Shown: positions 46,445-58,400 of the stretch, one piece after another
How positions within the stretch are numbered: position 1 is the first letter of the stretch
How the letters are laid out: every line of letters starts with the position of its first letter
NCBI GenBank assembly: GCA_020746875.1
Contig: JAGTJL010000020.1
Coordinates: forward strand, 1,054,001 to 1,118,000
DNA: 64,000 nt
Direction: 5' to 3'
Origin: Rhexocercosporidium sp. MPI-PUGE-AT-0058
Taxonomy: Eukaryota > Ascomycota > Leotiomycetes > Helotiales
Made by a program: the position numbers and the translations under genes
The notes under the pieces: model-generated
What the model was told of the DNA's origin: nothing
What the model saw: the letters and a program-made list of their open reading frames with translations, nothing else
Databases searched by the model: none

Positions 46445-47797
46445 ATGTCGGACTCAACGAAACCACTCCTGGTGATAGGTTCAACACCTGTGTATGGACA
46501 CATCATGCCTCTCCGCTCAATCTCGAAGCTGCTTATTGCTCGTGGGTATGAGGTGACATTCGTCTCAGCCAGTCAATTCCGTCCAGCGCTAGAGGAGGTC
46601 GGGTGCGACTACGTACCGATCGAAGGATACGGCGATTTTTACGAAGGAGACTTTGAGAGGCTCTTCCCTGAGCGTTTCAACATCCCTCAAGGCCCTCTAC
46701 AATTGTCATATGATCTGGAGCACGTTTTCATGAGAGTTTTGCCCTCGCAACACGCCGCTATGCAGAAAGCCATCAAGAAAGTCTCGAAAGCAAATCCTGG
46801 ACGGCCAATTGTACAGATCACAGAGGGTGTGTTTCAAGGTGGAATTCCTATTACCAGAGGAGCTCCTGGGATCAAACCAACGGCAACTATAGGCATTGGT
46901 GTTATTCCAATGACTTTGTCCAGTATCGACTTGCCGCCATTTGGTGCTGGTCTCCCTCCCGACTCGTCTCCTGAAGGCCGAGCCAGGAATGCAGCCATGA
47001 CTAAACAGATCAAGGAGCAATTCTTGTCGGATGTTGTGAAGACCTGGCAGGATATGATGGCAGAAGTTGGTGCCGATCCAGGAGATATGGGCCCGCTTGA
47101 TGCAACTTATCTCGTTCCCGACTCTTACCTCCAGATGTGCATTCCATCTGCGGAGTACCCACGTAGTGATGCCCCAGACTCTATTCGCTTTGGTGGTGGA
47201 CTACCTAAAGGCTCGCGAGATCCTATGAAGAATCCACCTTCCTGGTGGAGTGATGTAGTTAACAACAAGGAGAAGGACATTATTTTCGTCTGTCAGGGTA
47301 CAGTGGCGTTGAGATATAACGAGCTCATCATTCCAACCATTGAGGCATTGAAGGATCGCCCAAATACCTTGGTCATTGCCGCACTAGGCAAGAAAGGTGC
47401 TTCTCTTCCGGAAAATACCCCGATTCCCGCCAATGCTCGCGTAATTGATTTCATCCCCTTCGATGAACTGCTGCCGTATTGCGCAGCTTTCGTCACGAAT
47501 GGCGGGTACGGAGGGTTTCAGCACGCTATAAGCAATGGAACGCCTATCATTACTGCTGGTGATGGCGAAGATAAACCTGAAGTGTCGGCACGAGCAGAGT
47601 GGTCTGGTATGGGAGTCAATCTGAGGACGGCAAAGCCTAGTCATGAGGCTCTGTTGAATGCTGTGGATGAGATCATCTCGAACCCGAGGTACAAGAAAAG
47701 AGCGAAGGAGATGGAGGCTGAGTTGGCGACCTTTGATCCTATTGATATCATCGTGAACAACATTGAGGAGTTGGTTGCTGCTAAGACTGCTACGTAG
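46445..47797 (+). CDS. family-1 UDP-glycosyltransferase (macrolide/sterol GT type)
   Basis: GT1 enzymes move a sugar from a nucleotide donor to small lipophilic acceptors. A single exon gives 450 aa. The N-terminal Rossmann half starts LLVIGSTPVYGHIMPLRSIS, the acceptor-side glycine/histidine loop. The C-terminal half holds the donor site: VIDFIPFDELLPYCAAFVTN then GGYGGFQHAISNGTP (from about residue 350), and GDGEDKPEVSARAEWSGMG in place of the usual DQ-N-A segment. No signal peptide or membrane anchor is visible, unlike ER glucuronosyltransferases. The frame extends upstream to 46265, but homology begins right after the ATG at 46445 and a TATA-like box falls in the extension, so I use 46445. 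Next to a terpene synthase and P450, it probably glycosylates the oxidised terpenoid, for export or self-protection (inference). Confidence 0.88.
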   Translation: MSDSTKPLLVIGSTPVYGHIMPLRSISKLLIARGYEVTFVSASQFRPALEEVGCDYVPIEGYGDFYEGDFERLFPERFNIPQGPLQLSYDLEHVFMRVLPSQHAAMQKAIKKVSKANPGRPIVQITEGVFQGGIPITRGAPGIKPTATIGIGVIPMTLSSIDLPPFGAGLPPDSSPEGRARNAAMTKQIKEQFLSDVVKTWQDMMAEVGADPGDMGPLDATYLVPDSYLQMCIPSAEYPRSDAPDSIRFGGGLPKGSRDPMKNPPSWWSDVVNNKEKDIIFVCQGTVALRYNELIIPTIEALKDRPNTLVIAALGKKGASLPENTPIPANARVIDFIPFDELLPYCAAFVTNGGYGGFQHAISNGTPIITAGDGEDKPEVSARAEWSGMGVNLRTAKPSHEALLNAVDEIISNPRYKKRAKEMEAELATFDPIDIIVNNIEELVAAKTAT

Positions 47798-48570
47798 TCG
47801 ATGCCGAGAATATTGTTTGGGGATGCTATCTAGATTTTAAAGTAGCGCAATTGTCGTTGGAATTCAAAGCAGGTTTTCTTAGACGACACGGAATAGAGGA
47901 TTTGAGCCAACATCATGGCACAGACCTATATCAAGTCTCGAACCCTCGACTGCTGACAAGAAACTGTCAAGGGGGCCCACGAGAAATCTCATGCACTAGC
48001 CTTTTCCTTCACCTCCTGAGCAGATTCGGTTATTTTAAGCGACCACAGCACAATTGCGCACTTACCCAGTCAAATTGGAAACATGCACAAGGTTGACATG
48101 CAAGGTCTCCATTGGCTACCCCCTTATCTTATGCAGTTGCTTTCCTGTGGGTTTGAACCGAAGTGGAAGGTCAGTGGCGGAGTAGCTACCCGGACGTGCC
48201 TAACAAGGGGCTTACCAGACTCTCGGGTCGCAATAGGATTCCTTCCCCTCCTCAATGGTGCATACATCCGCTGCTTTGGAAAACCCAGCTACCTCTTGGG
48301 CATATAGTATTTGTATTTAGGATAAGTCTGCGACTGTGGAACAAAAGCAGCTCTGGAATCATAAAAGTGCACTTTCGATTTGATGCAGCGTGCTGTGTTT
48401 GTCTGGGATAGCGTTTACATAACCTCCCAGCCTCTTAAGATTCCCCTGGCACAGCAAAGCAAGTTGTTGGGTACTTCTCTGCTCCCTCCCCATATATAGA
48501 CCACATAAGTGTCTCGCATCATAGTTCTCAACCATCTACGCCCGCGGCAACGAGTGGTACTACCAGAGAC
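47798..48570. other. spacer between glycosyltransferase and the T5orf172 gene
   Basis: About 770 bp. ATATATAGA at 48491-48499 is a fair TATA box some 75 bp before the next ATG. No coding frame supported. Confidence 0.45.
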
Positions 48571-50691
48571 ATGTCTACTCCAACACCAACCTCTTACTTC
48601 GACACACCATTCTCGTCACGATCGACGACACTATCTTCCTCACCATCAATTTCCCCGTCAACTTTCGCCAACTCTCGACCTCTGTGCATCTACGACATCA
48701 GTACAATCACTACTCAGCTTCTGAGTAAAGATGCACAGCTCCGCTCTCGGTGTCTTGTATTATACAAAAGTGAGCGACGTTGCGAAGGCAGCTTCGATGG
48801 CGCTTCAAGAAGTGGACTTCTTGCAGAAGCGAAGCATATTCTACAAGGATCGGCTCCAGTCAGCGCCGAGAAGTGTGGCAAAGTTGTGATGAGAATCCTC
48901 TTTTGCAAAAGACACAACGAGGCAGGGGCTTACAAAAGAGTTCTCGGATGCTACTATGAGCAATATGAGTCGTGGAAAGGAGATAACTCGCCCGCAGAGT
49001 TGGAATTCTTGAGAGCGGTCCGACAAGTTTTCCAGTTCTCGTCGACTCAGTTCACGGAGTATGTCAACACGACGCCGTTGCCACTCGCCACAAATATTCC
49101 GCTTAGACCAGCGTTGCCACCAACATGCAATGCAGCGACCTCTGGTATTGGTCAGGATGACTCCCCATGGAAAGATGCAAAGGCAGAAGCAACGTGTGAA
49201 GCTGAGGTCTCTAGTCAATTCGTGGTGACTGGTGCTCGTCCAACAACTGAAGGGGATCACGAAGTCCAGGAATCGCCCCCCGTGAAGAGTGCAACTCAAA
49301 AAGACCCCCTTTTACAATCTGATGAAGGCCACATCGTATCTGAAAAGATTTCGAACCAAGGAGCTAGAGAAAAGACGGTGGGGCCTGGTAATTCTTCCGC
49401 AGACATCTTCTCGTTGTCTCTCAGAAGCTCGAAAGAACTCAAGAGCGAAGCAAACGATGAACAGAATGAACCCATCGGCTTCCCGAACATACCTGTCCGC
49501 AGAGAATTCGAACGAGCTCTGCATGCCTCCCGGTCCACACACTATGAAGTATCGCCATCGCTATCACCGTCACCAGATTCAACCTTGTTGACGGGACGAT
49601 TCTTTGAACCGGATGGTGTCGAAAGTGATGCTGGTCCTTACCGCACCCAGATGAGTCCTACGCCAGGGCCAATGTCTGGTAGAAGGACGTCTAGCGGGAC
49701 TCCATCCAACAAACCAGCCAATGCGAATGAGAGAATCCGAGTCATAATCAAGAAAGCCGCTACCAAAGAAGGGTACATATATATTTTGAAAGCCCCTCAG
49801 TTCTTCGCAAGAGAACGCCCCGGTCAAATGCCATTGGTAAAAATTGGAATGGCTATGAATCCTGACAGGCGAGTCAAGGAAATCAGCAAGAGTTGCAAGA
49901 TGGACGACCTGGAAAGGGTATCAGATACCGAGGATTCAAGCTGTCGTAATTATTACAAGATCGAAAAGCTTGTCCATGACGAGCTTGCAGATTACAAGCA
50001 AGGCCTCATATGTGCTGGTAAACACAGGACCAAGAAAGATGTAGAAACGGAGCATCGAGAATGGTTTGCCGTCTCAGAGATAGTGGCTCTCCAGACCGTG
50101 CAGAGGTGGCGACGGTTCATGGACCAAGAGCCCTACGATGGTCGTGGCATCCTGAGAGACGTGTGGAGCAAAATGACCACGCGGAAGGATTTCCAGCGAG
50201 AAGAGGATCAAGCTTTCGATGAACATGAGAGGCGGCATCGATATTGTACGTGACGTTCCACCCTTGAAGTCTCGGTGATCTGGGATCAGGATCGGGGGGT
50301 TTTTTTTGGTTGATCCTGATCTTGATCTTGAGACATTTCAATTTTGACACTAAACTCTTAACTAGGGACCAGATGGATTGACGAAGGCATAAGAGTGATT
50401 GCCGAAGAAACCGCTACTCGAAATGCTGCTGTCGGAGCTGCTGAAGCACCTGCTATCAGCATTACTGAAGTCCTTGTCTCCAGAGCTACCGAAGCGTCTG
50501 TTGTTCAAACCGCTGAGGCGCCTGTTTTCGAAGCTGATGGAGTGCCTGATATTGGGAACGATATTGGAAGCCCTGAAGTCTCTGTTTCTAAGGCTACTGA
50601 CATGCCTATTGCTGAAAACGCTGAAGCCCCCGTTCTCAAAGCTGATGAGGCGCTCACTCCTGAAGCTGCGGAAGCGTTTGTTAGCACATGA
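48571..50691 (+). CDS. T5orf172 / GIY-YIG-like domain protein with repeat tail
   Basis: T5orf172 domains (also called DUF1766 or Mug113 in fungi) are related to GIY-YIG nucleases and are thought to bind or cut nucleic acid. Two exons, 48571-50245 and 50366-50691, give 666 aa. The N-terminal part has a Cys-rich unit (ERRCEGS, then ILFCKRH). A long Ser/Glu disordered linker follows. The domain starts GYIYILKAP at residue 401, then VKIGMAMNPDRRVKEI (from 423) and EHREWFAVSE. The last 100 residues, from exon 2, are Ala/Glu-rich imperfect repeats around EAPV. The exon join (CGA TAT T / GG ACC) is phase-correct and replaces a short read-through end. The GIY-like residues are present, but a catalytic Arg/Glu set cannot be confirmed by eye. 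Role is unknown. Confidence 0.82.
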
Positions 50692-50746
50692 ATTCTATTT
50701 CGCTCTGAGCACTCTTTCTTTGATGTCTTGAGGCACTCTGCGAACC

Positions 50747-50765
50747 GGGGGGGGGGGGGGGGGGG
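50747..50765. repeat. 19-base poly-G tract
   Basis: A perfect run of G, read directly, between the end of the T5orf172 gene and the decayed gene. Such a long G homopolymer is rare and prone to length error. Confidence 0.95.
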
Positions 50766-50796
50766 CTTGGCTCATAAAAAATACTGGTCATGATAG

Positions 50797-52640
50797 TCAG
50801 AAAACATACCCAGTTTCATATATCAAAGTCGCTCTGTGAATTACGACTAGCATATTCGCTTGATTATCTGACTCCTTCTTCCATGTGATTTCAGAATCTT
50901 GTAGTACAGATAGTTGGTGGAAGACGGATTTAGTGGTGCTGCTCCAATATGAATCAGGTTTCTGAAGTGCATAGATTTTCCATTTCCAAGCGCTCGTCTC
51001 ATGAATCACAGTCATGTCGGGCCGGCTGTACTCATCTGAGCTTGAGATTTGCCCGCTGGAGCACAAAGATAAATGAAATGGGTGGGCTATAGGGTCAATG
51101 ATTGAGAAATGAAGACTATCGATACGCTTGCGGCGCAAGTCACAATGATGCAGGAACTGTGAAACATTTTCGTGTCAGAACGAAACTATGTCGCTCGTAA
51201 CAGAAGCATTGCAATTAAGAGTCAAAAAGAAAATGCCTTCAATAGCGAATCACTACCAGTACTGCATCTTTCAGGAGGCCCTAGTAGAAATGCAGACCCG
51301 CTCCATGCGTATCTCCAAGAAGTCTAGTGGTGTCGGAACCTGGATAGGCGCCAAATGACCAGCTAAGTCCTACATTTGGACTTGCAATTGAATCAGCCAG
51401 TAGGGAATCCTTAAGCTTGGCTTTCAACAGGATATATGATTTGTCTTTCTTACTTCAAGTAAACATGAGACGGTCCGGAATCATCTGTAGAACAATCTCA
51501 TTCTTGGCTTGACATTTTATGCCCCGCATTTTCCACTGCCCACTGAATATTCAGGATAGGGCGAGAGATTTCGGCGCTTTCATAGTGATAGAAGAAGAAG
51601 TCATTGGGGACTGACCTCGCAAGTGCAATGAATGCTCGTCGCCAGTTTTCGGAGATCTCGGGATGATCTTTTTCTTGTATTGCCTTTCCAGGCGTATTAT
51701 TTCCCCATTAAAGAGTTGTAAAGTTTTGAGACTCGTGAAGTATTTCGCCAAAGCCTTCGCAATAATATAGAAATCCTTAATGTCTTGCTTGCTTTGTGCC
51801 ATGTACTCAGAAATGACGAAACCTCGAGGAAATGAGAAAGGAAGAATTTTGATCCGGACAGACAGGATCAAGGCAATAAGTCACTTAGGAACTATGCGTA
51901 AGAAAGCTGCCAGACCGTCTACGTTGACTTGAGTCCGAGACCCGAATTTGTTATCGCCGAGGCCGAAGAGGAAAATGTTCTTCTGGTAGTATATTTCGGT
52001 TGCATATCGTCTTGTTGACCCGCAGCAAATCGGCGAAGCTCTTATGTGGTGGGGACTCTCCACGGCTCAGCATAGCCATCAACGACTTTTTTCTTCTTCG
52101 AGGCGAGTGGATTTCGATCGGGTATGGAGAGACCACAACAATTTCATATATCATGAGTCGCAATTCTCTACAGGTGAGGACCAGTCAGCACTGCGTTTGA
52201 AGAGAAGGTGGTGAAAGGCTATCTGCCATGAGTCATCTGTCCACTTGTTCGAGATAAGGAATGCGTTGAGCCGATACTTTTAGAAGTGCTTGTACTGATA
52301 GTGGTAGTGAGAAGAAAATGGGCTGGCCTGTCACGAGTCCAACCCTTTCGAGTTCGCCTTAATCTCGAATCCATTGCTGAACGGGAAAAGGCATCGGATA
52401 TAGTCTATTAGAGTACGGATCGAGGATTTCAACCTCGAGGCTTCTGCGATACAGTTAGCAACAGCTTCAGACAACAACGTCTGCACCATTGCAATTTCGT
52501 AATACAGGCGAAGCTCCAGTCCTCAACGCAATGCTTTATTAGGAGTAGCTTCGAATGGGAATGCCTTGAGCTTGTACAGGAACGCTCAAGGTAGCAGTGA
52601 AGCTCTATTTCATTTCCGACGAGGCTGGAAGACTGCCGGG
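50797..52640 (-). pseudogene. decayed gene of fungal F-box/2EXR-like type
   Basis: On the minus strand, pieces of one coherent protein lie in different frames. The block at about 52625-52345 has three in-frame TGA stops in front of or within it. LRLMIYEIVVVSPYP (about 52165) looks like the LPxELRxMIYE start of fungal F-box/2EXR-like proteins; LLRVNKTI follows it. The frame then shifts by one base to EIYYQKNIFLFG (about 52000) and is stopped by TGA after FLRIVPK (about 51865). It continues in that frame to about 51700, then shifts again into RRAFIALARSVPNDFFFY (about 51640). The minus-strand ORF 51138-50797 may be the C-terminal end but is not proven to belong. No intron explains these breaks. 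The family call is by style, not by a full motif. Confidence 0.6.
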
Positions 52641-53141
52641 CAAGCTGTTTCGTGTTTTCGTGCTGGTCAGGGATGGCAAAAGTGTTAAGGCCAAGCGGAG
52701 GTGGTCGAGATGTGAATGGCTATTGATGCAAGATCTCGAGGCGTTATGTATAATTGAAGGGATAGCTCCAATAAGTGAATAAACAGTGGTTGGGAATGAA
52801 GAGAGCGAGAGAAAGATTCCTTGCGATATCTTTGTTGTTATTGTTGTTGTCATTGACTCCTTCCTCGTCCTCGGCTAAGAACAGCGCTAGCGCCTCGACG
52901 TCGATACTTCATCCCGCTCCGGCGACCTTTCTGCATCTCTTGTCTTTCGAGCCTCCAGAGCCACCAGCCAGCCAGCCCACCCACCCACCACGAGCCACGA
53001 GCCACGAGAGAGAAAGAGAGGGGCATTGCAAGCAAGTGCAAGTGCAAGTGCAACGCACCGAGCAAACAAATATTGCGCCCCCTGCCCTGCACACCACCAC
53101 AACAGGATTCTTTTGGATGAAGATCAGGAAGCACCACAATC
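52641..53141. other. spacer and leader of the Ran-binding protein gene
   Basis: Contains CCAGCCAGCCCACCCACCCACC and GCAAGTGCAAGTGCAAGTGC repeats, typical of a fungal 5' leader. No gene called; a 144-codon frame at 52775-53209 is made largely of these repeats. Confidence 0.45.
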
Positions 53142-54971
53142 ATGTCGTCAACTTCTGTCGTGCAGGACGCGCCGCACAAGAGCTCCGAGCACCAGGACTC
53201 TGTCAATAGCAGCAGCAGTAATAGTAACGGCAACAGCAAGAGCAACCCTGACGTTATGGAATCCAATCACGACTTGCCAGCGCGAACAATGGCTATGGCT
53301 GAAGATGAGCGGCACGAGCATGGTGACGCTCACAAGGACGACCCTGCGACCATGGCTGCCAGCGAGGAGTTGAAGCATACCACAATCTCCGACAAGACTT
53401 CGACCAAGTCTCGAGTCCAAGGACCTGCATCAGAGCCTACGGGAGAGGATAAGGTTATGGAGGAGACACCGAAGGCAGGAACACCAGATCTAGAACCGAC
53501 CGAGGTGCAGGATGAAGAGATGAGGGAACGGTTATCGTCGCCTAAGAAGAAGAGAGGTCGAGACCAGGACGACGATACAAGGGATTTTGGGGAAGATAAT
53601 GTTGACGAACCAGGTTCCTCTGCTGATGGTAGTGTGATTAATGGGGGTCGAACAACGAGATCGGAGCCAGAAAAGAAGCGCCCGCGAGATACATCAGAGG
53701 AGCTCCCCAAATCGGCAGAGAAACCCAAGGAGCTCAAGGTAAGCTTAAAATGCCGAGCAGATCGAAACTCCTTGTATTAATTTTCTTCTGCAGTCAGAAA
53801 CAGTAGACTTGAAGACTGCCGATGAGGTAGCAAAATCGCCTACCAAAGAAATCCCTACCAATACATCCCACGATAAACCGAAAACGTCTGCTTCTGCATT
53901 TGCAAGCTCTGGCTTTGCATCTCTTGCCGCCTCGACGAACTCTCCATTTGGCAGCCTCGGCGCCACAAAACCTAGCATCTTCAGTGGCACCACACAGCCT
54001 GCTTCTTCTGGCTTTGGCGCATTAGCTACTGCGAAATCTCCAACTTCAACGACACCTGCTACGAGTGGATTTGGTGGGCTTGGCTCTGGGGACAAATCTA
54101 TATCAGGGTTTGGTTTTGGGAGCGGTTCCGCGTCTGGATTCGGTGGACTTGCTAGTGGCAGTGTCTTCGGTTCCAAACTTGGAAATGGATTTGCAGGTGG
54201 TGCTGGACCAAAGCTCTCAAGTTTTGCTGCCCCAGAAAAGGAGAACGTACCAGCGCTGGCGAAACCAGCAAAGGCATTTGGTGCCCCAGAAAGTGACGAG
54301 GATGCCGACAGCGATGACGAAGAAAGTGATGGAGGTGCAGCTTCCGAGGATGAGGAAGCAGGATTTGCACCAACAGAGGAGAAGAAAAAGAGCAAATCAA
54401 TAAAGGGTAATTATCTCTTGAGAGCGATCTTTCCAAAGTTTGAATTGATGCTAACACCCACCAAAGTGCAAATAGACGATGGCGAGGCGGGTGAAGCTAC
54501 ACTTCTTCAACTGCGGGCTAAGATATTTGCTATCGAATCAAAAGAGATTGGATGGAAAGAGAGAGGTGTAGGAACGTTGAAGATCAACGTGCCAAGCTCC
54601 TGTGTCAGCTTCGATGACAATGGTGTTGCTATACCCGGATCCTTTGATGCATCAGGGCTTGAAGACGGAGATGCTGAATCGACTGGGCCTCGAGTTCCGC
54701 GCTTAATCATGCGTCAAGAAAACACCCATCGAGTCATTCTCAATACAATAGTTGTTCGTGCTATGGAATTCGCCGACAAGCCAGGAACGAGCACAGCTCA
54801 AATTATGTTCACTGCATTTGAGGGCGATAAAGAATCAAAGCCGATCAATATGATTCTCAAGGTCAGCATTCATATTGATCACCATACACAATCACTAACT
54901 TGATTTAGATGTCTGAAGCCAATGCAAGGCTATTCCATGCAGAGATTGCTTCTATCCAGCGTGAACTATGA
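53142..54971 (+). CDS. FG-repeat Ran-binding protein, Yrb2/Hba1 (RanBP3)-like
   Basis: Yrb2/RanBP3 proteins bind Ran-GTP and assist Crm1-dependent nuclear export. Four exons, 53142-53738, 53794-54406, 54467-54861 and 54909-54971, give 555 aa. The N-terminal half is charged with nuclear-signal-like KKKRGR and KKRPRD. Residues about 230-360 carry FG dipeptides (SPFGS, SGFGA, SGFGG, SGFGFG, SVFGS). An acidic stretch (DEDADSDDEESD) precedes the RanBD1 domain, read as LLQLRAKIFAI, WKERGVGTLKINV, RLIMRQENTHRVILN and IMFTAFEGDKESKP. The third intron (54407-54466, 60 nt, GCTAAC branch site) has no stop and is a multiple of three, so an unspliced frame also stays open; the spliced KVQIDDGEAGE join fits the domain better. 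FG repeats followed by one RanBD is the Yrb2/Hba1 layout. Confidence 0.88.
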
Positions 54972-55471
54972 GACCATACGTACATGGCGAGGTTGATTCG
55001 GTAAATCGCCTTTACCACCCATCCAGCTCTGGAACATGATTTCTTTTGTCATAGAGATACACCGCAATGTGACTTCTTTCTTTAGGAGAAGGCTGGAAGG
55101 AACCTCTGCAATTATTGGGACTTTTTTTTTGAGGAGTTTGGCATACCAGGCAAGGCAGCATAAGCGCGGCGGTTTAGGAAGGGGCCGATCCGTTTGATAG
55201 CGGATATACTTTGAGCTGGTGTGCGTACAGCACATCTGAAAGGACCATCTTTAAAATGCTCTGGAATTTAATACTGTGGCAACAATCTTGAAAATGCTCC
55301 CTGTTTCCTGCAATCCAATAATGAGCTCGGGCCTAATCACGTGAACGGGCGACAGTTCTAATCGCGTCTCCAGGTCTGTTCCTGGCGCGATCTTATGCAA
55401 AAGCGTCATGACTCCTGACTCCCATTTTCAATCCAACGCACAAATGCTGCAATTCTGTAGCTTCACCAACC
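54972..55471. other. spacer between the Ran-binding gene and HRQ1
   Basis: 500 bp between two plus-strand genes. It should hold the 3' UTR of one and the promoter of the other. A T run (TTTTTTTTT) lies near 55125. No gene seen. Confidence 0.5.
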
Positions 55472-58400
55472 ATGGGAGGGTTAAAGGCAGCTACTGTATC
55501 GAATCAAATAGTCAAGAAACGGAAACGGAAACACGACGATGAATCTGAACACCAATCCCCAGCGCCATCAGAAGCTGGCTCTGAAGCCTCGACCGGCACT
55601 TTTACAGTTGCCACGAAGGCCCATGACGGTGGTACAAAGCCCCGGCGGACCCCAAAGGCGAAAGAGCCTCCTAAACTATCCCGGAATGCCTCTTCTATGT
55701 CCAATGCTGTACCCAGTGCAGTACCATGGCCGACATCATTTCAATTGCTCGAAAAGACCCATCGAGCACTCAACCTCGTCTTCACATTCTGCTCTACGCG
55801 CAAGCACCTCGCTACGACCTTTGATAATATTAAAGCTACTGTGGAGGGTCACATAAAGCGGGAATTGACTATTGAGGATGTCGCGCGCATTGTGGCGCTG
55901 CGTCCTGGTGGGATTAACTTCGCCTATGTAGACGAGGCAATGCTGCAAGTTGATGTGAGGGGCTCGGAGAGAGATGATACATTCAAGGGCGGCAGAGCGA
56001 AGACATGGCATGCTGCGGGTCCAGCTCCAGATGCCTCTGTTGGAGGACTCACAGGTGGCGAGGGACTTGGATATGGAGTAGATGCCACTGGAGAAGGCAA
56101 AGAAGTTCTATTCTTCGAATTCCTCGATGGAGATCTCAAACGTCAAGTCAAAGATAAGAAGACTGGAGAGGTCACAAAAGCCACGAGGAAGTTGAGGGAC
56201 GAGGATCTCAAAATGCCTGTTTTCAGTCAGAAACAGATGACTACTTTGATCGAAAAGCGGAATAGCAAGTTCATGAGTGCCATCAATGCCTTTTTGAACC
56301 GCTGCGACATGGAGAACATAGATCCGGAGGAAACACTGAAGGCTGAAGCTGAAGCATATATTCCAGAGCCCAGAAACTCAAGAAGTACCACGCCGAAGCC
56401 GGAAGTCAGTACTGTACCGAAGACGATTCCAAAGGAGAGAAAGATGATCGCCGAAATCATCACGGAGCTCAAAGAGAGCGAGTGGTATACTCAGCAGATT
56501 GTGCCAGACGGTCATCGAGTCTTTGACCCGCAAGAAGCTATTTATGGTGACTTGAATTTCCTTCTCAGTCAGGATCTTGTCAATGCTCTGTATAATACCA
56601 AGAATATTACACAGCTCTATGCCCACCAAGCTGAAGCAATAAACAATCTCCATGAGGGGCACCATGTCATTGTCTCTACTTCTACAAGTTCGGGCAAGTC
56701 TTTGATTTACCAACTTCCTGTCTTGCACGAACTTGAGCAAGATCACAATACACGAGCTATGTACATATTTCCTACCAAAGCTTTGGCGCAAGATCAACGG
56801 CGAAGTCTCAAGGAGATGATGAGATTCATGGCAGGTCTCGAGGAGACTATTGTGGAGACATTTGATGGAGATACGCCAATGGTTGATCGAAATATGATCT
56901 GCGATGAGGGCAGAATCATATTCACAAATCCGGACATGCTACACATTACAATCCTTCCCCAAGAGGAGAAGTGGCGGACGTTCTTGAAGAATCTCAAGTA
57001 CGTCGTGGTTGACGAAATTCACGTCTACAACGGGTTATTCGGTTCACATGTTGCACTCATCATGCGACGCTTGAGGAGGATCTGCGCGGCAGTGGGAAAC
57101 CGACATATCAAGTTCATTTCATGCTCCGCCACTGTCGCAAATCCGATGGAGCACTTTAAGACTATATTCGGCATTGAAGATGTGAAAATGACAGACTTCG
57201 ATGGCTCCCCTTCTGGGCGAAAGGAATTTTTATGCTGGAATACTCCCTACAAAGATCCTGGAGACCCAGCAAGCGGGCGTGGAGACACGATGGCAGAAGC
57301 AGCACGATTATTTTGCCAGTTGATCCTGCGAGGCGTACGAGTCATTGCATTCTGTAGGATACGCAAGGGCTGTGAAGCTCTTGTCGGAGCCGTAAAGCAA
57401 GAGCTTTCCAATCTGGATCGATCGGAATGTATGGCTCGAGTAATGGGCTATCGAGGTGGCTACACACCACAGGATAGGCGGCAAATTGAGAGCGAGATGT
57501 TCGAGGGAAAGTTGATGGGCATCGTTGCCACTACGGCCCTGGAATTGGGTGTTGACATTGGGTCTTTGGATGCAGTCATCACGGTCGGCTTCCCATATTC
57601 CATCTCAAACCTACGTCAACAAAGTGGTCGAGCCGGTCGTCGAAATAAAGATTCCTTGTCTGTTCTCCTCGGAGACTGCTTCCCAACCGATCAATTCTAC
57701 ATGCAAAATCCGGATGAGATCTTCACAAAGCCAAATTGCGAGCTGCAAGTTGATCTGCAGAATTTGCTAGTGCTGGAAGGTCATGTCCAGTGCGCTGCTT
57801 ACGAGATGCCTATCCGCCCAGACGAGGATTCTGCTTATTTTGGAAAGTTGCTACCAGAGCTAGCGGAGGAACGAATGATCAAGGATGAGTTAGGTTTCTA
57901 CCATTGTCACGATCGATTCCGTCCTTTCCCATCAAAATTCGTGTCGATTCGTGATACAGAGGAAGACCATTTCGCAATTATCAACATCACCCATGGCAAA
58001 AACGTCGTGCTGGAAGAGCTGGAAGCTTCTCGAGCATTTTTCACACTGTACGACGGAGGTATATTCCTTCACCAAGGAAACACATACCTCGTGAAGGAAT
58101 TTAACCCAGAGCGCAAGATCGCCAAGGTCGAGTTGGTGAAGGTTGACTGGACCACCCAGCAGCGAGATTTCACAGATATCGATCCTATCGAGACCGAAGC
58201 AATCCGCCGCATTCCCAAATCCCTCTCTCGAGCCTTCTACGGCACAATCAAGGTCCAACAGACGGTATTCGGCTTCTTCAAAATCGACAAACGGAGGCGG
58301 ATCCTCGATGCCGTGCAAGTTGACAATCCACCTGTTATCATCTTCAGCAAAGGCATGTGGCTAGACGTCCCCAAACAAGCTCTCGAGATTCTAGTTGAGA

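Noticed and set aside
51840..52640. Classical RIP as the cause of decay
   Set aside because: RIP mutates CpA to TpA and would give TAA/TAG; the stops here are TGA, and no duplicated high-copy element is visible.
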